Of a stretch of DNA of 64,000 nucleotides, positions 20,301 to 32,449 are shown one piece after another. This DNA is from Dryocosmus kuriphilus (lineage: Eukaryota; Arthropoda; Insecta; Hymenoptera; Cynipidae). Below the pieces are notes generated by a model. That model did no database searches. It had not been told where the DNA came from and worked only from the letters and a program-made list of their open reading frames with translations. The DNA lies in assembly GCA_038277395.1 (NCBI GenBank), contig CM076190.1, positions 251,507,989-251,571,988 of the forward strand. The letters are read 5' to 3'. The first letter of the stretch is position 1; every line of letters starts with the position of its first letter. Position numbers and translations under genes: made by a program.

Positions 20301-21525
20301 AATGGATCCAGGGACTCTCCCTCACCGACCGAGGGCAATACCGACGTTCGATACTTAGAACGGCACATAACACTGAGGGAGGAGTGGCGCTATCTGTCGG
20401 CGGCAGCGCGAAGCTTTTCATGGTGCACCCGGACATATCTCACGTTGAGTACAATAGTGTGACAACTCAAGAAAAGCCATTTCGAGAAAATCGAATTTGA
20501 ATATTTGCAGATTTTCAAGTTGGGGGCATTTTTATCAATAAACGTTTTTCCTACTAAGTTTCAACTATCCTGTTAGTTGAGAGTATTTACCGAGTTATCT
20601 CTACCCTGTTTGCGAATTTCCGCTTAAAATTCTATTTTTTTCCAATTTTTCAAAATAAATTTTCGAGTTGTCACAGTTTTGATTTATCACGGTCGCCTAC
20701 GTTTTGAGATGTCAATCAATAAAAACTGTAAATGTGACTGTTTTTTCATTGGTTTAAAAGCCTACTTACCACAATATTACCTCATGTTAGGCACCTCGTA
20801 ATAATATTCGCCTCAAGTTGGACAACATGACTCCTATTTTCCATTCTTTGAAGGACTGTTTCTCAATTTTCTAACTGAGAATCTGGTTTGCACCAAGGAC
20901 AGAGGGCGTTGGTTTGAAAACACTTCAATCTTAATGTAAAAAATAATAACTGTGTAAGAAAGTTTGAGAAAGAACTTTTAATGATAAATTGACAACATTT
21001 TCAAAGAAAACCCAGAAAAAGAAACATTTTTACTAAATTCAGTCTTCTAGGTAAGTAGTATGTGGTCGTTATAGTAGGTACCAGTTTGTAGATAATCTCT
21101 TATAACAAGGTATTTTTTATGTAGGTAGTCCGAGTCTTAATCATCTATTCCGTCCACTTCTTGAGCATTAATCATCACTTTCTTTTTTCGGCTCTTTTTG
21201 GTCTTCTCTTGGCTAGTTGCCTCTTTCAAGGGTAAATTTTCGTAAAAGTCTCTGTAGGTGTTTGGGACGACCCCACTGCTCATTAAACTCAGAAAATCTC
21301 TCATTTTATTTTGGTAAATGCCAGTTGGAGACTGGCAAGCTTGCGTGCATTGGAATAGATCTAAAATCTTCAGTCTTCTTGTTTGGGTGTCTTGCTCTTT
21401 TCCTCAGCTTGCTTCCTCCTGCTACTTTTACTTTTTCGTTTTTATTTTTTTTCACCGTTTTCAAGTTGTACCTTAGGTGGTGAATCCCAAATGCTGCCCA
21501 CCTTAAGTTGCCCGTCGAAAGAAGT

Positions 21526-24172
21526 TCAAAAATGGAACTTGAATGGGTCGTCTTCGCTTACCATGAACGATTTTATATCTGTAAACAGAAATTTGGTGCC
21601 ACGTTCATTTACATTGAAATTGCTCCCAATGCAGTTTGTTAAAGTTTTGAAATCAATGAAGTCCTTAAAGTTCAACTCCCTCACAATATAATACGGTGCT
21701 TTAACCTTAGCTGTTCTAATTATTTGTATAAATTGACTAGGAACATAAATTGGTTCAGTTTTTCGAGCTCTTTTCACAGCCTTCTCGATCACAGAGTGTA
21801 CTCTATCCCCTTCATTTTGAGTATGACCAGTTGTAAGGAACTTGTGAGGAATGGAACTAATATTTTTGAATTTCCTCACACAAAACATATACATCACGAA
21901 AACGAACTTGTTCTTCTGCTGACCACTGCAGTTGTCGAAAAGAAAACGAATTTCAGTTTCTTATCAGTGGAGGTAGCTTTTTGTTTGATGAATTTGTAGA
22001 CGCACGAAGCAATCTCGACAGCGCCTCGGTTTGCCTCACCTTCGTGCCACACGTTGTTCACAGTTTCTCCCGTTTTGAGGTCGTAAATGGAGATGTTCTA
22101 CATCAAAAATTTACTCTTGTAGTAAAAGATTGAGGCTTCGCCTTGAGGAGTCAGAACAGTGCCTTGTAAATCATAACAACATACGATTACATTTTCATTC
22201 GAAAACTCTCTATCCTACTTCTTTTCGAGTCGCGCCAACACTTTTTCTTGTTGGTGTAACTCATATTCATCTTTCAGGCTCGTCTTCGTTTCTTTATTCG
22301 CTAGACTGTAGATAGTACAATTCTCACATTGGTCCTGCTTTGGAACAAAAAAAGAAATGTTGAATTCGTGATTGAAGATGTAGGTGTACATGGATAAACT
22401 ACCAGACTCCTTATTCACTTCTGTACATTCCTTCTTGTAATCCCTGTACAGGCTTGCAACACTTTTCCCACCCTTAATGTATTCTCGGGTTGTTTGCTTC
22501 CGCAGATAGTGGCTCTCAATCCTCGGAATAGAATTAATGTGGGCTCTGATTCTGTCTCTAATTTCCTCAGGAGTTTTGACGTGATTTTTGTGTTTGCCTC
22601 TTAAATCTTCCATAATTACACCATTTTCCTCTTTTTTAAAAGCAGTGGCCACTGTGCGTCGATTAGTATCTAATATGGCCATGAAAAAATTCTTGCTCAC
22701 TCTTTTCTTACAGTCTTCTGAACTACTGAAATAAAAAGCATGGTTCAGCTGTCGGGATCTCCCCTTTGGGTAACGGTACTCGGGGCTTATTTGAACCGAG
22801 TGTTTTGCGATGAACTCCCTTTGACTCATAACATTTCCTAGTTTCCAATAGTACTCAAACAAACTTTTTCTTTCTTCCATAGTAAACTTCTCCTTGCACT
22901 TGTGAATGCATTTCTCGGAACAGGATGGGGGCTTCATTTCTCTTGCTTCTACTACCGATTTCTTGCTTCTGATAGGAATATACTGTTTACCTTCATTCGA
23001 TACTAGTTAGTAGAAAAGAACAGGATTCCTGAGTCTTCCTTTTCTTTATGATGGAGCGATTTTCTTTCGGATAATTTTTCTCATCTGAGGGCTTCAAAAA
23101 TTCATTGCTATCAGGATCAAAGTCAGGATCTTTCACTCTGTTGTCACTATTGATCACTGCATACTCAGTAGTATAAGACTGTGATTCAGAATTGTAACCT
23201 TCCTTATTCAAAACTGTAACGATGGGTACGGGTTCAACACCTACCACTTGCGTATCAAGATAGTTTTCAGATGGCTAAGTCAACGATTGGCGATCGAGAT
23301 CTAAATAAACCATTTTCTCTGGGAGAGTGATCACCTCTAGCGAGTCATTTGGCTCTGAGGCCTGAAGGTTTTGCAGTGATACCGGGACGAGAATAGCAGT
23401 ACAGCATCCAACTTCATCAACAGCGTTTACGTCGATGGGTGCCAAAAACGATTCATGATGGTTTCTGGATGATAGTTTCTGGGTTTGCTTAACAGGGTCC
23501 GAAGAAACGATTTTAAACATATTATAATCCACGTTCTCGGGAAGAGTGGTCACTATTTCTGAGTCATTTGGCTCCGATGCCAGAGAACCTTCCATTGATA
23601 ACGCGGAAAAAAAGGGGCGTGACAGCCGACTCCGCCAGCAACGTCCACGTCAATGGGTGCCACAAGCGATTCATGGTGGTTTCCGGATTTTGAGGTTTGT
23701 TGAACAGGGTCCGAAGAAATGATGTTCTCAGGATGATTAATCATCTTCAACTGTGAATCAATGGGTTGCTGATCCTCAACTTCATTTTTTGACACGTTTT
23801 CCAAAACAGGAGTGCCACAGCTACCTTCATCTTTGTCTGCTACGGGCGATTGATGATTATTTTCAGATGGCGGAGATGGACATCGCAGAGCAGTAGCCAG
23901 AGATGACACTCTAGTTATAGAAAGATCAGGAGGGGAGGGAAATTGGCCTTTCAGGGATTTCAGAGTATCCTTATCAATCGTGCAAAAGAACGAATCATGT
24001 TCGTGTTTGTATGGTTTCCAGACTCTACCTTTATTTACTGATTTAGCAGTGCGTATCGGTGTTGCTTTTGCAGTCACAAAAGCAGAAGGCCCTTCACTCT
24101 TGCAATCTCCACTATTCCCAGTTATCAAACGAAGAATCTTCTCCCCTTGCGATTTTTGAAATTTGGAAGCCA
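21526..24172 (-). pseudogene. DDE-type (RNase H-fold) transposase-like gene, several frameshifts
   Basis: Starts MASKFQKSQGEKILRL (24172). A low-complexity N-terminal region contains two to three imperfect repeats around NHHESLVAPIDV (23275-23720). The conserved part begins with GKQYIPIRSKK and MKPPSCSEKCIHKC near 22980-22900, continues through DLRGKHKNH, ESHYLRKQTTREYI and PKQDQCENC, and ends with a likely catalytic series. These are CYDLQ (about 22175), FSDNCSGQQKN (about 21930) and GHTQNEGDRVHSVIE (about 21820). At least four frame breaks and one stop (after YYKSKFLM) interrupt it. I know this block order from unnamed insect transposase-like proteins; the superfamily name is uncertain. Confidence 0.6.
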
Positions 24173-24495
24173 TTTTGCCTATAATAGAACGGAATGAAAT
24201 GTATATGTTATGTTTTGCAACCCACCTAAATCTAGAAAAAGAAACGGGAAAACAAAACCTGAGAATAAAAAATTCCAAGAGAAAGAAGGGTTAACACTAA
24301 ACATTAGGTGACCACAGGCCTTTTGCAGGATTTTTGTTTCGACTACGCAAGTAATATTTTAATTTATTAGCATACCTAGGATAAGCTGGTTGAATTTTGA
24401 TTTCCTAGAGTAACTACGCTAAATTGTCATGAGAATTAAGGAGCAATAAAGATACAACTCTAGAAACTTATCGTATTCTATCGAAACCGGTTTAA

Positions 24496-24880
24496 GCAAT
24501 AATGTGACAATTTGAAAAATTCCCTCTCCACCCCCCCCCCCCCCCATTTGTCTGCCTTCGCACATGCAGTAATGTAACAAGTAAAAATATGCTCTTCTTC
24601 AATAGGTATTTCACCAACTTTCATTTATGCAATAATGTGATAACACACTTCATTTCCTTTAAGCTCAATATTTCCTTCACCTTTGTTTATGCAATAACGT
24701 GCCAACTTAGGAGAACTTTACTTTAAATTCATTTATTCCATTTTAACAAATGCAATAACGTGACAGCACGAAATTATATGGACGAGAAACTCGATTATGT
24801 GCATGCAATATTGTTACAACTCCAAAGACCCGTTTTTTTACTCACTTTCATTATTTTTAACACATGCAATAACGTGACAA
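24496..24880 (+). repeat. Seven iterons TGCAATAACGTGACAA at about 60-bp spacing
   Basis: Direct copies start near 24496, 24565, 24629, 24691, 24751, 24804 and 24865. A weaker copy lies at 25023 and inverse copies at 24930 and in the terminal repeat. The core matches the terminal inverted repeat itself, so these are probably transposase-binding sites upstream of the transposase start at 24172. A poly(C) run lies between the first two. Confidence 0.75.
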
Positions 24881-25369
24881 CTACAAATGTTCCAGACTAT
24901 TTTCTCATGGAGAAGGGAGAACCTATGACCTGTCACATTATAGCATAAAAATTTTCTCAAAAATCAGTCAAGAAGGCATGTGACATCAAGTTAGCCCAGA
25001 GTGTACTTACATTTTTGTTGGAGCAATAACGTGTTTTGAGTTAGCACGTACACGAACGACGCGACTTTGTCTAAGGTTAGTCAGCAACTGGTGACAACGC
25101 AGAGTGGCACGCTCTTGCTCGATGGAAATGCCCTCTATCCCTTCCGTGCGGTAGAGTAACCAGTGTTGCCACGCGGAAGCTGTTGCACCTAGAGATGTCC
25201 CTCTGCTCTAGAACGATAGAGCTCGAAAAATGCTATCCAATGGTGGTTTTAACTCAAAATTGAACGTTTTTGACTTGTCACACTATTGCACTCAACGTGC
25301 GATACACCGCTATACTACTCAAAGTCATTTTCGGTCATCAGTATTTCTTGAAAAAAAATTTCAAATTAT

Positions 25370-25790
25370 AAAATGTTTGTAAATTTTGGAAATCGAAGAA
25401 AAGTTTTGGAAATTTGAGAAACTTTTGAAGTTTTTGTAAATTCTTTGGAATTCTTTAATAAGTGGAATTATCGGAAATTTGAAACATTTTTTGGGAATTT
25501 TAACAAATGTTTGAAAGCATAATAATCCTGATAGAAGATTTTCAAATTTCTTAAATTTTTCGAATATTTAGGAAACTTTCGAAAATTTTGAAAATTTTAG
25601 CACCAAAGTGTTTCAATGCATAATAAGCTAAAAGATGGTTTAACCACTAGAAATTTTGATGTACACCAAGTTTCAGACTTCAGAAAATTCAAAGACTTCA
25701 CAAGACTTCAAAAGACTTTAAAACCCTTCGAAGGACTTCAAAATACTTCAGAAGCAAGTGTACATCTGAAGTCTTCAATGATTAACCCCT
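25370..25790. repeat. Degenerate GAAATTT/AGACTTC simple repeats
   Basis: Short AT-rich motifs (GGAAATTTGAGAAACTTTTG, then CTTCAAAAGACTTTAAA) recur without a fixed frame. It resembles the fields at 28290-29060 and 38520-38960. No gene is visible. Confidence 0.5.
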
Positions 25791-26324
25791 CTTAATAATT
25801 GATGAAAAATGTTAAATTTTTAAGTTACTAGTATATAAAGACTAGATGAATAAATGTAAATGTTTACCACAGAATTAGATACTAAGATATTTCGACAACT
25901 TCCTCCGCACCAAGTTCTTATCAAAATGGCTAACGGCTGTACTTGTAAAGCAGGTAAAATTCAGCAAATCTAGAGTATAGATTCTGAGGAAGTTGAGACT
26001 TACCACACTAGATGCAACCATATTATATGCAAGTCCCACCGAATCGGACATCCATAAGATTATTATACATTTGGAAAACCACGCACGTTATGCTTCAAAT
26101 CAAGGGCTTGGACAAAAAACAATAGGTAGGCAGTATAACCTTGAAAAGCATTTTTCGAGAAAGGCATATTTCAGAATTTTATCTGTGCCTAAACTTGCTT
26201 TAAGCGATATCCAACCTTTCACAGTCAATCGTACTGAAATAACCCATTTTGTTGTTGAAGCATAAGTCATGATGACTCAGATATTTAAAAAATGTTTAAA
26301 AATTGTTTACATTACTTGTTGCAG

Positions 26325-26850
26325 AGTTAAGTCTACAGTCTGATTGGTACCCTAACGGCGATGGTATTCCTTGGAACGGACGTTTTTATTATGTTGACGG
26401 ACCTTATTCTTCTGTGAGGGCCCCGAATCCTCCTGACGAGCTTTCTGCTTGTACCAGTTTCAGGTCTTTACCTCCCGAACATTCTTCCACTGCCCAAAGT
26501 GAACCTCCTTGGCTTGTTCCCAAATGGAATCTGCATAAGCTTTTTCATCTTCGAAGATACATATTTCCTGCCGGTGAACAACTTAAAGTGCGAAATGGAA
26601 TTCGCTTTGCACCCATGAAGATCCGAGCTCAAACTGTATTATCAACACCCGAGGGTGAAGTCTTTGCAATAAAGGAGGTGAAGACATTCTTGCTGGAATA
26701 TATACTTACTCAAATTATTTGCGCTATTATGTCGCGGCGAAAATAAACATGCTCAGCGGCAAGATTTCTCCATTGACGAAAGAAGAAATTTCGGATGTTC
26801 TCATAGGAACACGCGCCCGAATTTCACGGAATTTTTTTTATAATCCGTAG
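26325..26850 (+). pseudogene. Unknown multicopy gene family, copy 1 (last exon)
   Basis: After a clear 3' splice site (CTTGTTGCAG, ending 26324) the exon reads ELSLQSDWYPNG, IPWNGRF, a Ser/Pro-rich linker, FHLRRYIFPAG, LKVRNGIRF and LSTPEGEVFAI. A frame change near 26680 follows, then KINMLSGKISPLTKEEIS to a TAG at 26848. It matches copy 3 (51055-51667) throughout, but its SR-rich linker is shorter. Homology also covers the intron end upstream and about 950 bases downstream. I do not recognise the family. The small RSRSP-type linker in copy 3 and the conserved C-terminal block suggest a structured protein under past selection. Confidence 0.55.
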
Positions 26851-27139
26851 TTACCGGGAATTCTTACATTGCTATATAAATTTTCGTTATGTTAAGCTCG
26901 AATCTTTCATCAGAAATGGATATCTTCGTTTTTAAAAACTTAGAATGCGAAGAAGATTCGCAAGCTTGTAACAATCTTAAGTTATTTTGACGTTTTAGAC
27001 TAGAGGTGGGAAATTTAGAAGTCTGTAACAAATATTGTGTTAAGATGTTAATATATATATAATACAACCAAAATATCTAAACATTTACTTAAAATACTTC
27101 TAAAATATAATAGTTAGTATTATATATTATTAATCTAAT

Positions 27140-27283
27140 ATGAGACCAAGAGAACATTTCCTTCCAAACAACGTTGCTAATCATCTTATCATCTTTGAAT
27201 TATTTTTAATAGATGATTTATCAAGATTTTCACATCTAAATAGAGCTACATATAATTTTCTATGTGAAAGTAACGACCAGTGA
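27140..27283 (+). CDS. Short F-box-like ORF downstream of family copy 1
   Basis: ATG 27140 encodes 47 residues, MRPREHFLPNNV.., with a pattern like an F-box: LP near the start, then IDDLSRFSHLNRATYNFL. F-box domains bind Skp1 in SCF ubiquitin ligases, but no substrate-binding domain follows before the TGA at 27281. The same ORF exists, broken early, behind copy 3 (51935). It could be a first exon or a relic. Assignment rests on one short motif. Confidence 0.35.
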   Translation: MRPREHFLPNNVANHLIIFELFLIDDLSRFSHLNRATYNFLCESNDQ

Positions 27284-27609
27284 AAGCATATTCCTAATTT
27301 TCAGGAACTTTGACTCTGAAATATATGTAATGTAGTTGCAAAAGCTAAAACAATGGGAAATTGTCTTCTATATAAAAAAAATTGTAAAGAAGGAAATTCT
27401 CCAGGATCTGACGTTACTCGTGATATGAAAACCGTGACTTCTTCTTTAGAACCAATAATGATTATAAATTTAATATCAAAATTATGTAATTTAAACATTT
27501 TTAAACGTATTCCATTACAAAGCCCATCATTAATAATTAAATGTTACATCAGAATTAAAATTGCTCTAACGTTGAAATTTAACTTATGAATAAGTAAACC
27601 TGGAAATTT

Positions 27610-28200
27610 CAAGTTGTCAGCAGGACGGTCACTTGGTCAAGATGGTGGTCACGTTGTCAAGAGAGGGTTCACGTAGTCCAGTGGTGGTTCAGGTGATCAG
27701 GGGACATGTCAAACGGTAGAGGGTGGGTAATATATTCAGTGGGAAAATGATAACTGTAAAAGGGAAAATGCCTAAAAGGTCAAAGAGGGTTTAACAACGC
27801 AGGTATAGAAAGTAGAAAAGGGTTCAAAAGAAAAAAAATTTGTAGGAAAATGACATGCGGCTGGAAAACGTGTCACAAGGCTGAAGAAAAGCAGCAAAAG
27901 TTTAGGAAGTCCACGGGAAGTAGCGGAACGCAAAAGACTCTGGAAGGTCTAGCACGAGGTTCTTAGTGGCTTTATGGATGGCTCTAGAAGGCCTCACGAG
28001 AGGCTTTGTGGGGCTTCGTGGGAAACCTCGTAAATGGCTCTAGGATGCTTTGTCAGGGCCTATAGGGGAACTCGCGGGAGGATGTGTGAGGCTCTGTGAA
28101 GCATCAAGGCGGATTCTGAAAGGCCTCATGGATGTCTCTGGCATGCCTCGTAGGAGCTTCTGGGAGGCTTCATGGAAAAGCCTCATCGGAAATCCTGACA
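27610..28200. repeat. GC-richer degenerate short repeats
   Basis: First GGTCACGTTGTCAAG/GGTTCACGTAGTCC motifs (27620-27720), then GGCCTCATGGATGGCTCT/AGGCTTCGTGGGA motifs (27960-28190) repeat every 25-35 bases. The ORF reading through the end is an artefact of the repeat and the adjacent (TA)n. No gene is supported. Confidence 0.6.
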
Positions 28201-28222
28201 CAGCGGTGGAGGAGATGAGATT

Positions 28223-28225
28223 TTT

Positions 28226-28256
<31 letters not shown>
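28223..28256. repeat. (TA)n microsatellite
   Basis: About 17 TA units. Confidence 0.9.
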
Positions 28257-28289
28257 CGACTTCTTTATTTTTATTTTTATTTTTAAGCC

Positions 28290-29060
28290 GAAATTCTTTG
28301 AAATACGTCGAAATTAAACTAAATATATTCCTTAAAGTTCTCTAGAAAACGACTGTACTTCACTAAAATCTCTTGAAACATTTGGATGTCTTTGAAATCT
28401 CATAGAAATTTTTAAGTTTCCTTAAATAGAATCATTTTACTCTTCCAAATATTTTTAAAATTTTGACTCACTTGATATTTTTAGTGTCTTGAAACAAGTC
28501 TCTAAAGTCTTATAAAATAGTTGAAATCCCGTGATATTCAGTGAAATTGTTTGAAATATTCTAATTTCATTTAAAATCCCTCCAAATCTTATGAAATGTA
28601 TTAAAATCCGTTGAAATCCCTTGAAATTAATTGAAGTTCTTGGAATTTCTACAAAAGACTTTAAAATATTTTAAAATTATTGTAATACTTTGAAATTCCT
28701 TGCGATCTTTCAAGAAGCCATAAAATATTTCATTCATTTGAAATCATTGAAATAAGTAGAAATTTTTCGAAATCCCTGACATTATATTAAATATTTTCCC
28801 TAAAGTTCTCCAGAAATCTGCTGAAATCCTCTAATTCTCTTGAAACATTTGGATATATTTGAAACCCGTTGACATTTCAAAAATCAGTTAAAATGAATCC
28901 CTTTAATCTCGTAAAGTACTTAAAATACTTTGACATCGCTTGATATTTTTAGTAATCTTAAACATGAGTCTCTTGAATCTTGTAAAACTTTTAAAATCCA
29001 GTAATATCCGATGAAGCCATTTGCAATTTTATTCGTTCTTTTAAAATACCTCAAAATACT
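28290..29060. repeat. Field of degenerate TTGAAATCCC repeats
   Basis: TTGAAATCCCTTGAAAT-like words recur every 11-20 bases over about 770 bases (AAATCCGTTGAAATCCC, CTTGAAATTAATTGAAG). A sister field lies at 38520-38960. Units are too diverged for a clean period. No gene is visible. The adjacent 29060-30000 is plain AT-rich sequence in which I see nothing. Confidence 0.6.
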
Positions 29061-30008
29061 GTGAAATCACCCTGCGTTTATTTACGTTGAACAAATGGTT
29101 ATGAGATTTATAATAAAAATCGGGATGTAAGGTTAGTGCAAAAAAAATGATTGGTTTGAACCAGAGGTTTAATTTTCATATAATCGAAGATATTGTTATT
29201 ACTTATACGCACATATTGGATGATAACTTTTTGATGATAACTTTTTTTTTTTAATTTTCTTGCAAAATGACCCAAAATGAGTTTATACGTTTATTTGGAA
29301 AATGCTTTTTCCGCCACTAGGGTCTGTGAATTCCAAAAGGTAGAACCCTTAGACTGCACTGAGGGTTTTTGATTCAAATTTACTCCTAAGAGTAGGAGTG
29401 AAGGTACTTGCTTGAATTTGGAAAAGAGAATACTGGCAAAAAACAAGAAATTCACACATGAACCACAGCATGATCAAGAGACATCAACCCCACTCTTGTA
29501 ACCCTAAAACAAGTGGGTGGAGACAGTTGGGTGGAAGTGGAATGACAGGAATCAGAAAGGAGGAAACGATTGTAATATTACCTATTAAACCGGGGATCTT
29601 AAACGGATATTACTTTAATTATTCCATGCATAAAATCAATAATTATATAGGTTAGAACTCGAAACGCGGACTTTTACAATAACTAAATTAGTTTTTTAGT
29701 TACGTTTTTGTTGCATTTCGAACGTCTCTCAATAATATTGATTATTATAGAGAATATAATTCGTTTTGCGTCTACTGTCCCCCTTTTTTACGACCTAAAA
29801 ACCAATAATATGTGTATTGGCTCGAGTGTTGGTGGGAATTAAAATTAGCCCTAAACTTATTATCTCTAATTACTACTTATACTACAATAAGGATTGCAAG
29901 ATATTAAAACTCGTGAGTCCACCCAAGGGAGAGATGATTGCGATAATTGAGGATGTAACATTAATTCTGATTTAATCTTTACCAATTTTATGAGTCTTAA
30001 ATTCATAA

Positions 30009-30632
30009 ACACAACGAGGTCCTGCAATGATCAGTTTCAAGGTCGTTACTAAATGAATTCAACTTGCTTCTCATTATTCTCCCCTTTTTTGAAGTGAAGG
30101 TAAAGGTTCCACAAAGATCTTCGCGGCGGTACGACTTTCTTACTCTAATCCATTTGCACAACGATGTCCTTCAAAGATAAGGTTCAAAGCTGTTACAAAT
30201 AGAAACTACGAGAATCAATATTGATGGTTTATTAAACATAAATACTTACACGAAACGTGCAACACAGCCTACTTATGATATTCTTTCAACCTGAGTGACA
30301 AAGACTATTTCCCATCAAATCATGCACAACGAGGTCCTTCATGATAAAGATTCAAAGTCGTTACATGATACCTAACTGGAAGCATATTTATCCTGTTAAA
30401 TAAAGTGCCTTTGAATAGCATGTTTTAACGTTAGGTTAAACCCTTCCTGCACAACGAGGTCGTCTTTGAAAGAGGTTCAAAGCTGTTACTGGGTGAGTAT
30501 GACCAAGTATGTTAAAATTAATTAGATCTTTCACTAAGTGACATTACCATTGAAGAAAACCCTTTATAATGTAGTCAGATTCTTCCTGCACGACGAGGTC
30601 CTTTATGATAGAGGTTCAAAGTCGTTACAGGG
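30009..30632 (+). repeat. Five spaced copies of a 45-base hairpin-like motif
   Basis: The motif GCACAACGAGGTCCT, then 10-12 variable bases, then GGTTCAAAGTCGTTAC occurs near 30010, 30158, 30325, 30449 and 30588. Spacing is 120-165 bases with unrelated AT-rich spacers. The ends (AACGA and TCGTT) can pair, giving a stem with GGTTCAAA in the loop side. Conservation of only the motif, not the spacers, is notable. Confidence 0.7.
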
Positions 30633-30730
30633 AGGATCGAACTTGGTATTTTAAAAGAATCTGTCAAAAAGATGTACATTTTCCTTGATAAACACACGAT
30701 CACTTAATTTCGAATATTCGGTTGAAAATA

Positions 30731-31989
30731 CGAGGCACGTCCAGAAAGTAAGTGTACTGGTACTCTCACAGCTGTAGGGAATACTTTTTCGACATGTTGG
30801 CAACACTGCCGCGTAGCCTGACCCCTCCCCTTCAAAACGAGACCAATCCGAGGTAAGTGTGTTGAAAGCTCTTGACGCAGTAGCATCTCTCGCGAAAAAT
30901 GTCGATCGTATCTCCCGCAAAGTGCGAAATTCGCGCCGTCATTCGCTACCTCGTTGTGAAGGGAAGAGCTCCAGTTGAAAATTATAATGAGGTGAAAACT
31001 GTTTACGGTAATGGAGCTATGAAACTTACAAGTGTGTACAAGTGGTGTCGCGAACATAAAAATGGCCGTACTTCCGTGAATGACGATCAGAGGAGCGGAA
31101 GACCTTCAGTTGTGACTGATCTTTCTGCGATGTTTCCAAAAATCTCCAGACCCCTGTTACACGAAACAATCACAGAAACTCTCGGATATCGGAAATTGTC
31201 TGCGAGGTGTGTCGAAAAACAGCTGACAGAACAGCACAAGTTGAACCGAGTGCAGAGCTCCAAAGAGTTTTTGGAGCGCTACGAACGCGAAGGCAATGAT
31301 TTTCTCTACTCTATTGTTACTTGAGACGAAACTTGGGTCACCCACTACGCGCCTGAAACTAAGAGGCAGTCTCAAAAATGGCGCCACACCTTTTCACCCT
31401 CCGCCAAGAAATTCAAAACCGCAATTTCAGCTAAAAAAATCATGGCATCCGTGTTTTGGGACCATAAAGGCATAATTTTTATTGAAGATCTGCCTCACGG
31501 GGAGATCATCAACGCCGCAAGATACTGTGAGAAGCTGAAAAAATTGAAAAGAGCGATTCAGAATAAAAGGAGGGGCATGTTGACGAAGGCAGTCTGCCTG
31601 GTGCATCACAACTGCCAAACCTCACACGGCCAACGCCACGAAGCAACTCCTGGACTCTTTTGGATGGGACGTTTTGAAGCACCCCTCGTAATCCCCTGAC
31701 CACGCCCCTTCAGATTTCCATTTCTTCACTTCTCTGAAGGTGAAGATGGGTGGAAACAAGTTTTCAACGGACGAAGAGGTGAAGGGGGATGTGGAGATGT
31801 CGGGAGACTTCTTCGAGGCAGGCATAAAAAAATTGATCCCGCGGCTCACTACTTGCATCGAGAGGGATGGTGACTATGTCGGAGGATAACTTACATATGT
31901 GCAAGTGTAACCAACTATGCTTTGGTTTTAATACATTTTTTTTTTAAGCCTACATAAATTGAGTACATCTACTTTCTGGACGTGCCTCG
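30731..31989 (+). mobile_element. mariner element (1,259 bp)
   Basis: Inverted ends CGAGGCACGTCCAGAAAGTA are flanked by TA (30729-30730 and 31990-31991). Length and internal gene fit a full-length mariner. The ends are nearly identical over 20 bases, with a few changes further in. Confidence 0.9.
30899..31890 (+). pseudogene. mariner transposase, inactivated
   Basis: ATG 30899 opens with a helix-turn-helix region (MSIVSPAKCEIRAV.., SGRPS linker). The frame has TGA at 31322-31324, where the family has Trp, just before DETWVTHY (first catalytic Asp). It continues to VCLVHHN, where the second catalytic Asp of the HDN box is His. A frameshift near 31690 follows, then SPDHAPSDFHFF with the third Asp intact and the end at TAA near 31888. 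A second nonsense codon precedes the SPD box. About 330 residues in total. It belongs to the mariner DD34D type and could not catalyse transposition. Confidence 0.88.
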
Positions 31990-32449
31990 TAAGAGAAATT
32001 CCTAGGGGATCACGGTAATCGTGAACAAAACCAAAACTATTTTCTAATTCCAAAGCAATAAACGCCAAATCAAAACGTCGTTTTCCTCCGAGTAGTGTGC
32101 TCAGGGGCGGCCCTAGCCTATTCGGCGCCGGGGTGCGAGCAAAACCTTGCCCCCCCTCCCAGGTCCCCAGTAACCGACACCACATGACATTTTGAATAAA
32201 ATATTTATTTTTTTGGACCGCTTTATTTTAAAAACAGGAATTAAGAAACAAAGAAGATTTTTCTCCAAATAATCATTTATTGTTGTTAAGACTAAGATTT
32301 TACAATTAGCGACATTCTAGGCTTTATCAGCAGGCCAAGAATGACCCAATAATAGCAGACATTTAAGGGTGTCGCACGATGGACTTACAGTCTGAGCGCC
32401 AGGGGGGACCGCCTTCGGGGGCTCCCCGCCCGATCTCAAACTAAACTAA

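Larger units (their letters stand above)
20441..25299. mobile_element. 4.9-kb DNA transposon of unassigned superfamily
   Basis: Inverted ends share CACGTTGAGTRCAATAGTGTGACAA (left 20441-20465, right in inverse 25275-25299). Inside the right end is an iteron field with the same TGCAATAACGTGACA core. A decayed DDE-type transposase occupies 21526-24172 on the minus strand. I could not fix the target duplication: TATC-like bases outside each end leave the exact boundary open by a few bases. Confidence 0.65.
26270..27790 (+). repeat. 1.5-kb duplicated segment, paralogous to 51000-52560
   Basis: Intron end, exon, F-box-like ORF, AT-rich spacer and a GGTCACGTTGTCA-type tail occur in the same order in both places, at roughly 70-75% identity by eye. 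This is a dispersed segmental duplication, not a recent one. Confidence 0.7.

Noticed and set aside
25993..26265. 90-codon ORF upstream of family copy 1 as an exon
   Set aside because: It has no counterpart upstream of copies 2 or 3 and no clear splice signals. It may be real but is unsupported.
30009..30632. CRISPR array
   Set aside because: Only five motif copies with spacers of 75-120 bases of uneven length, imperfect repeats and a eukaryotic context.
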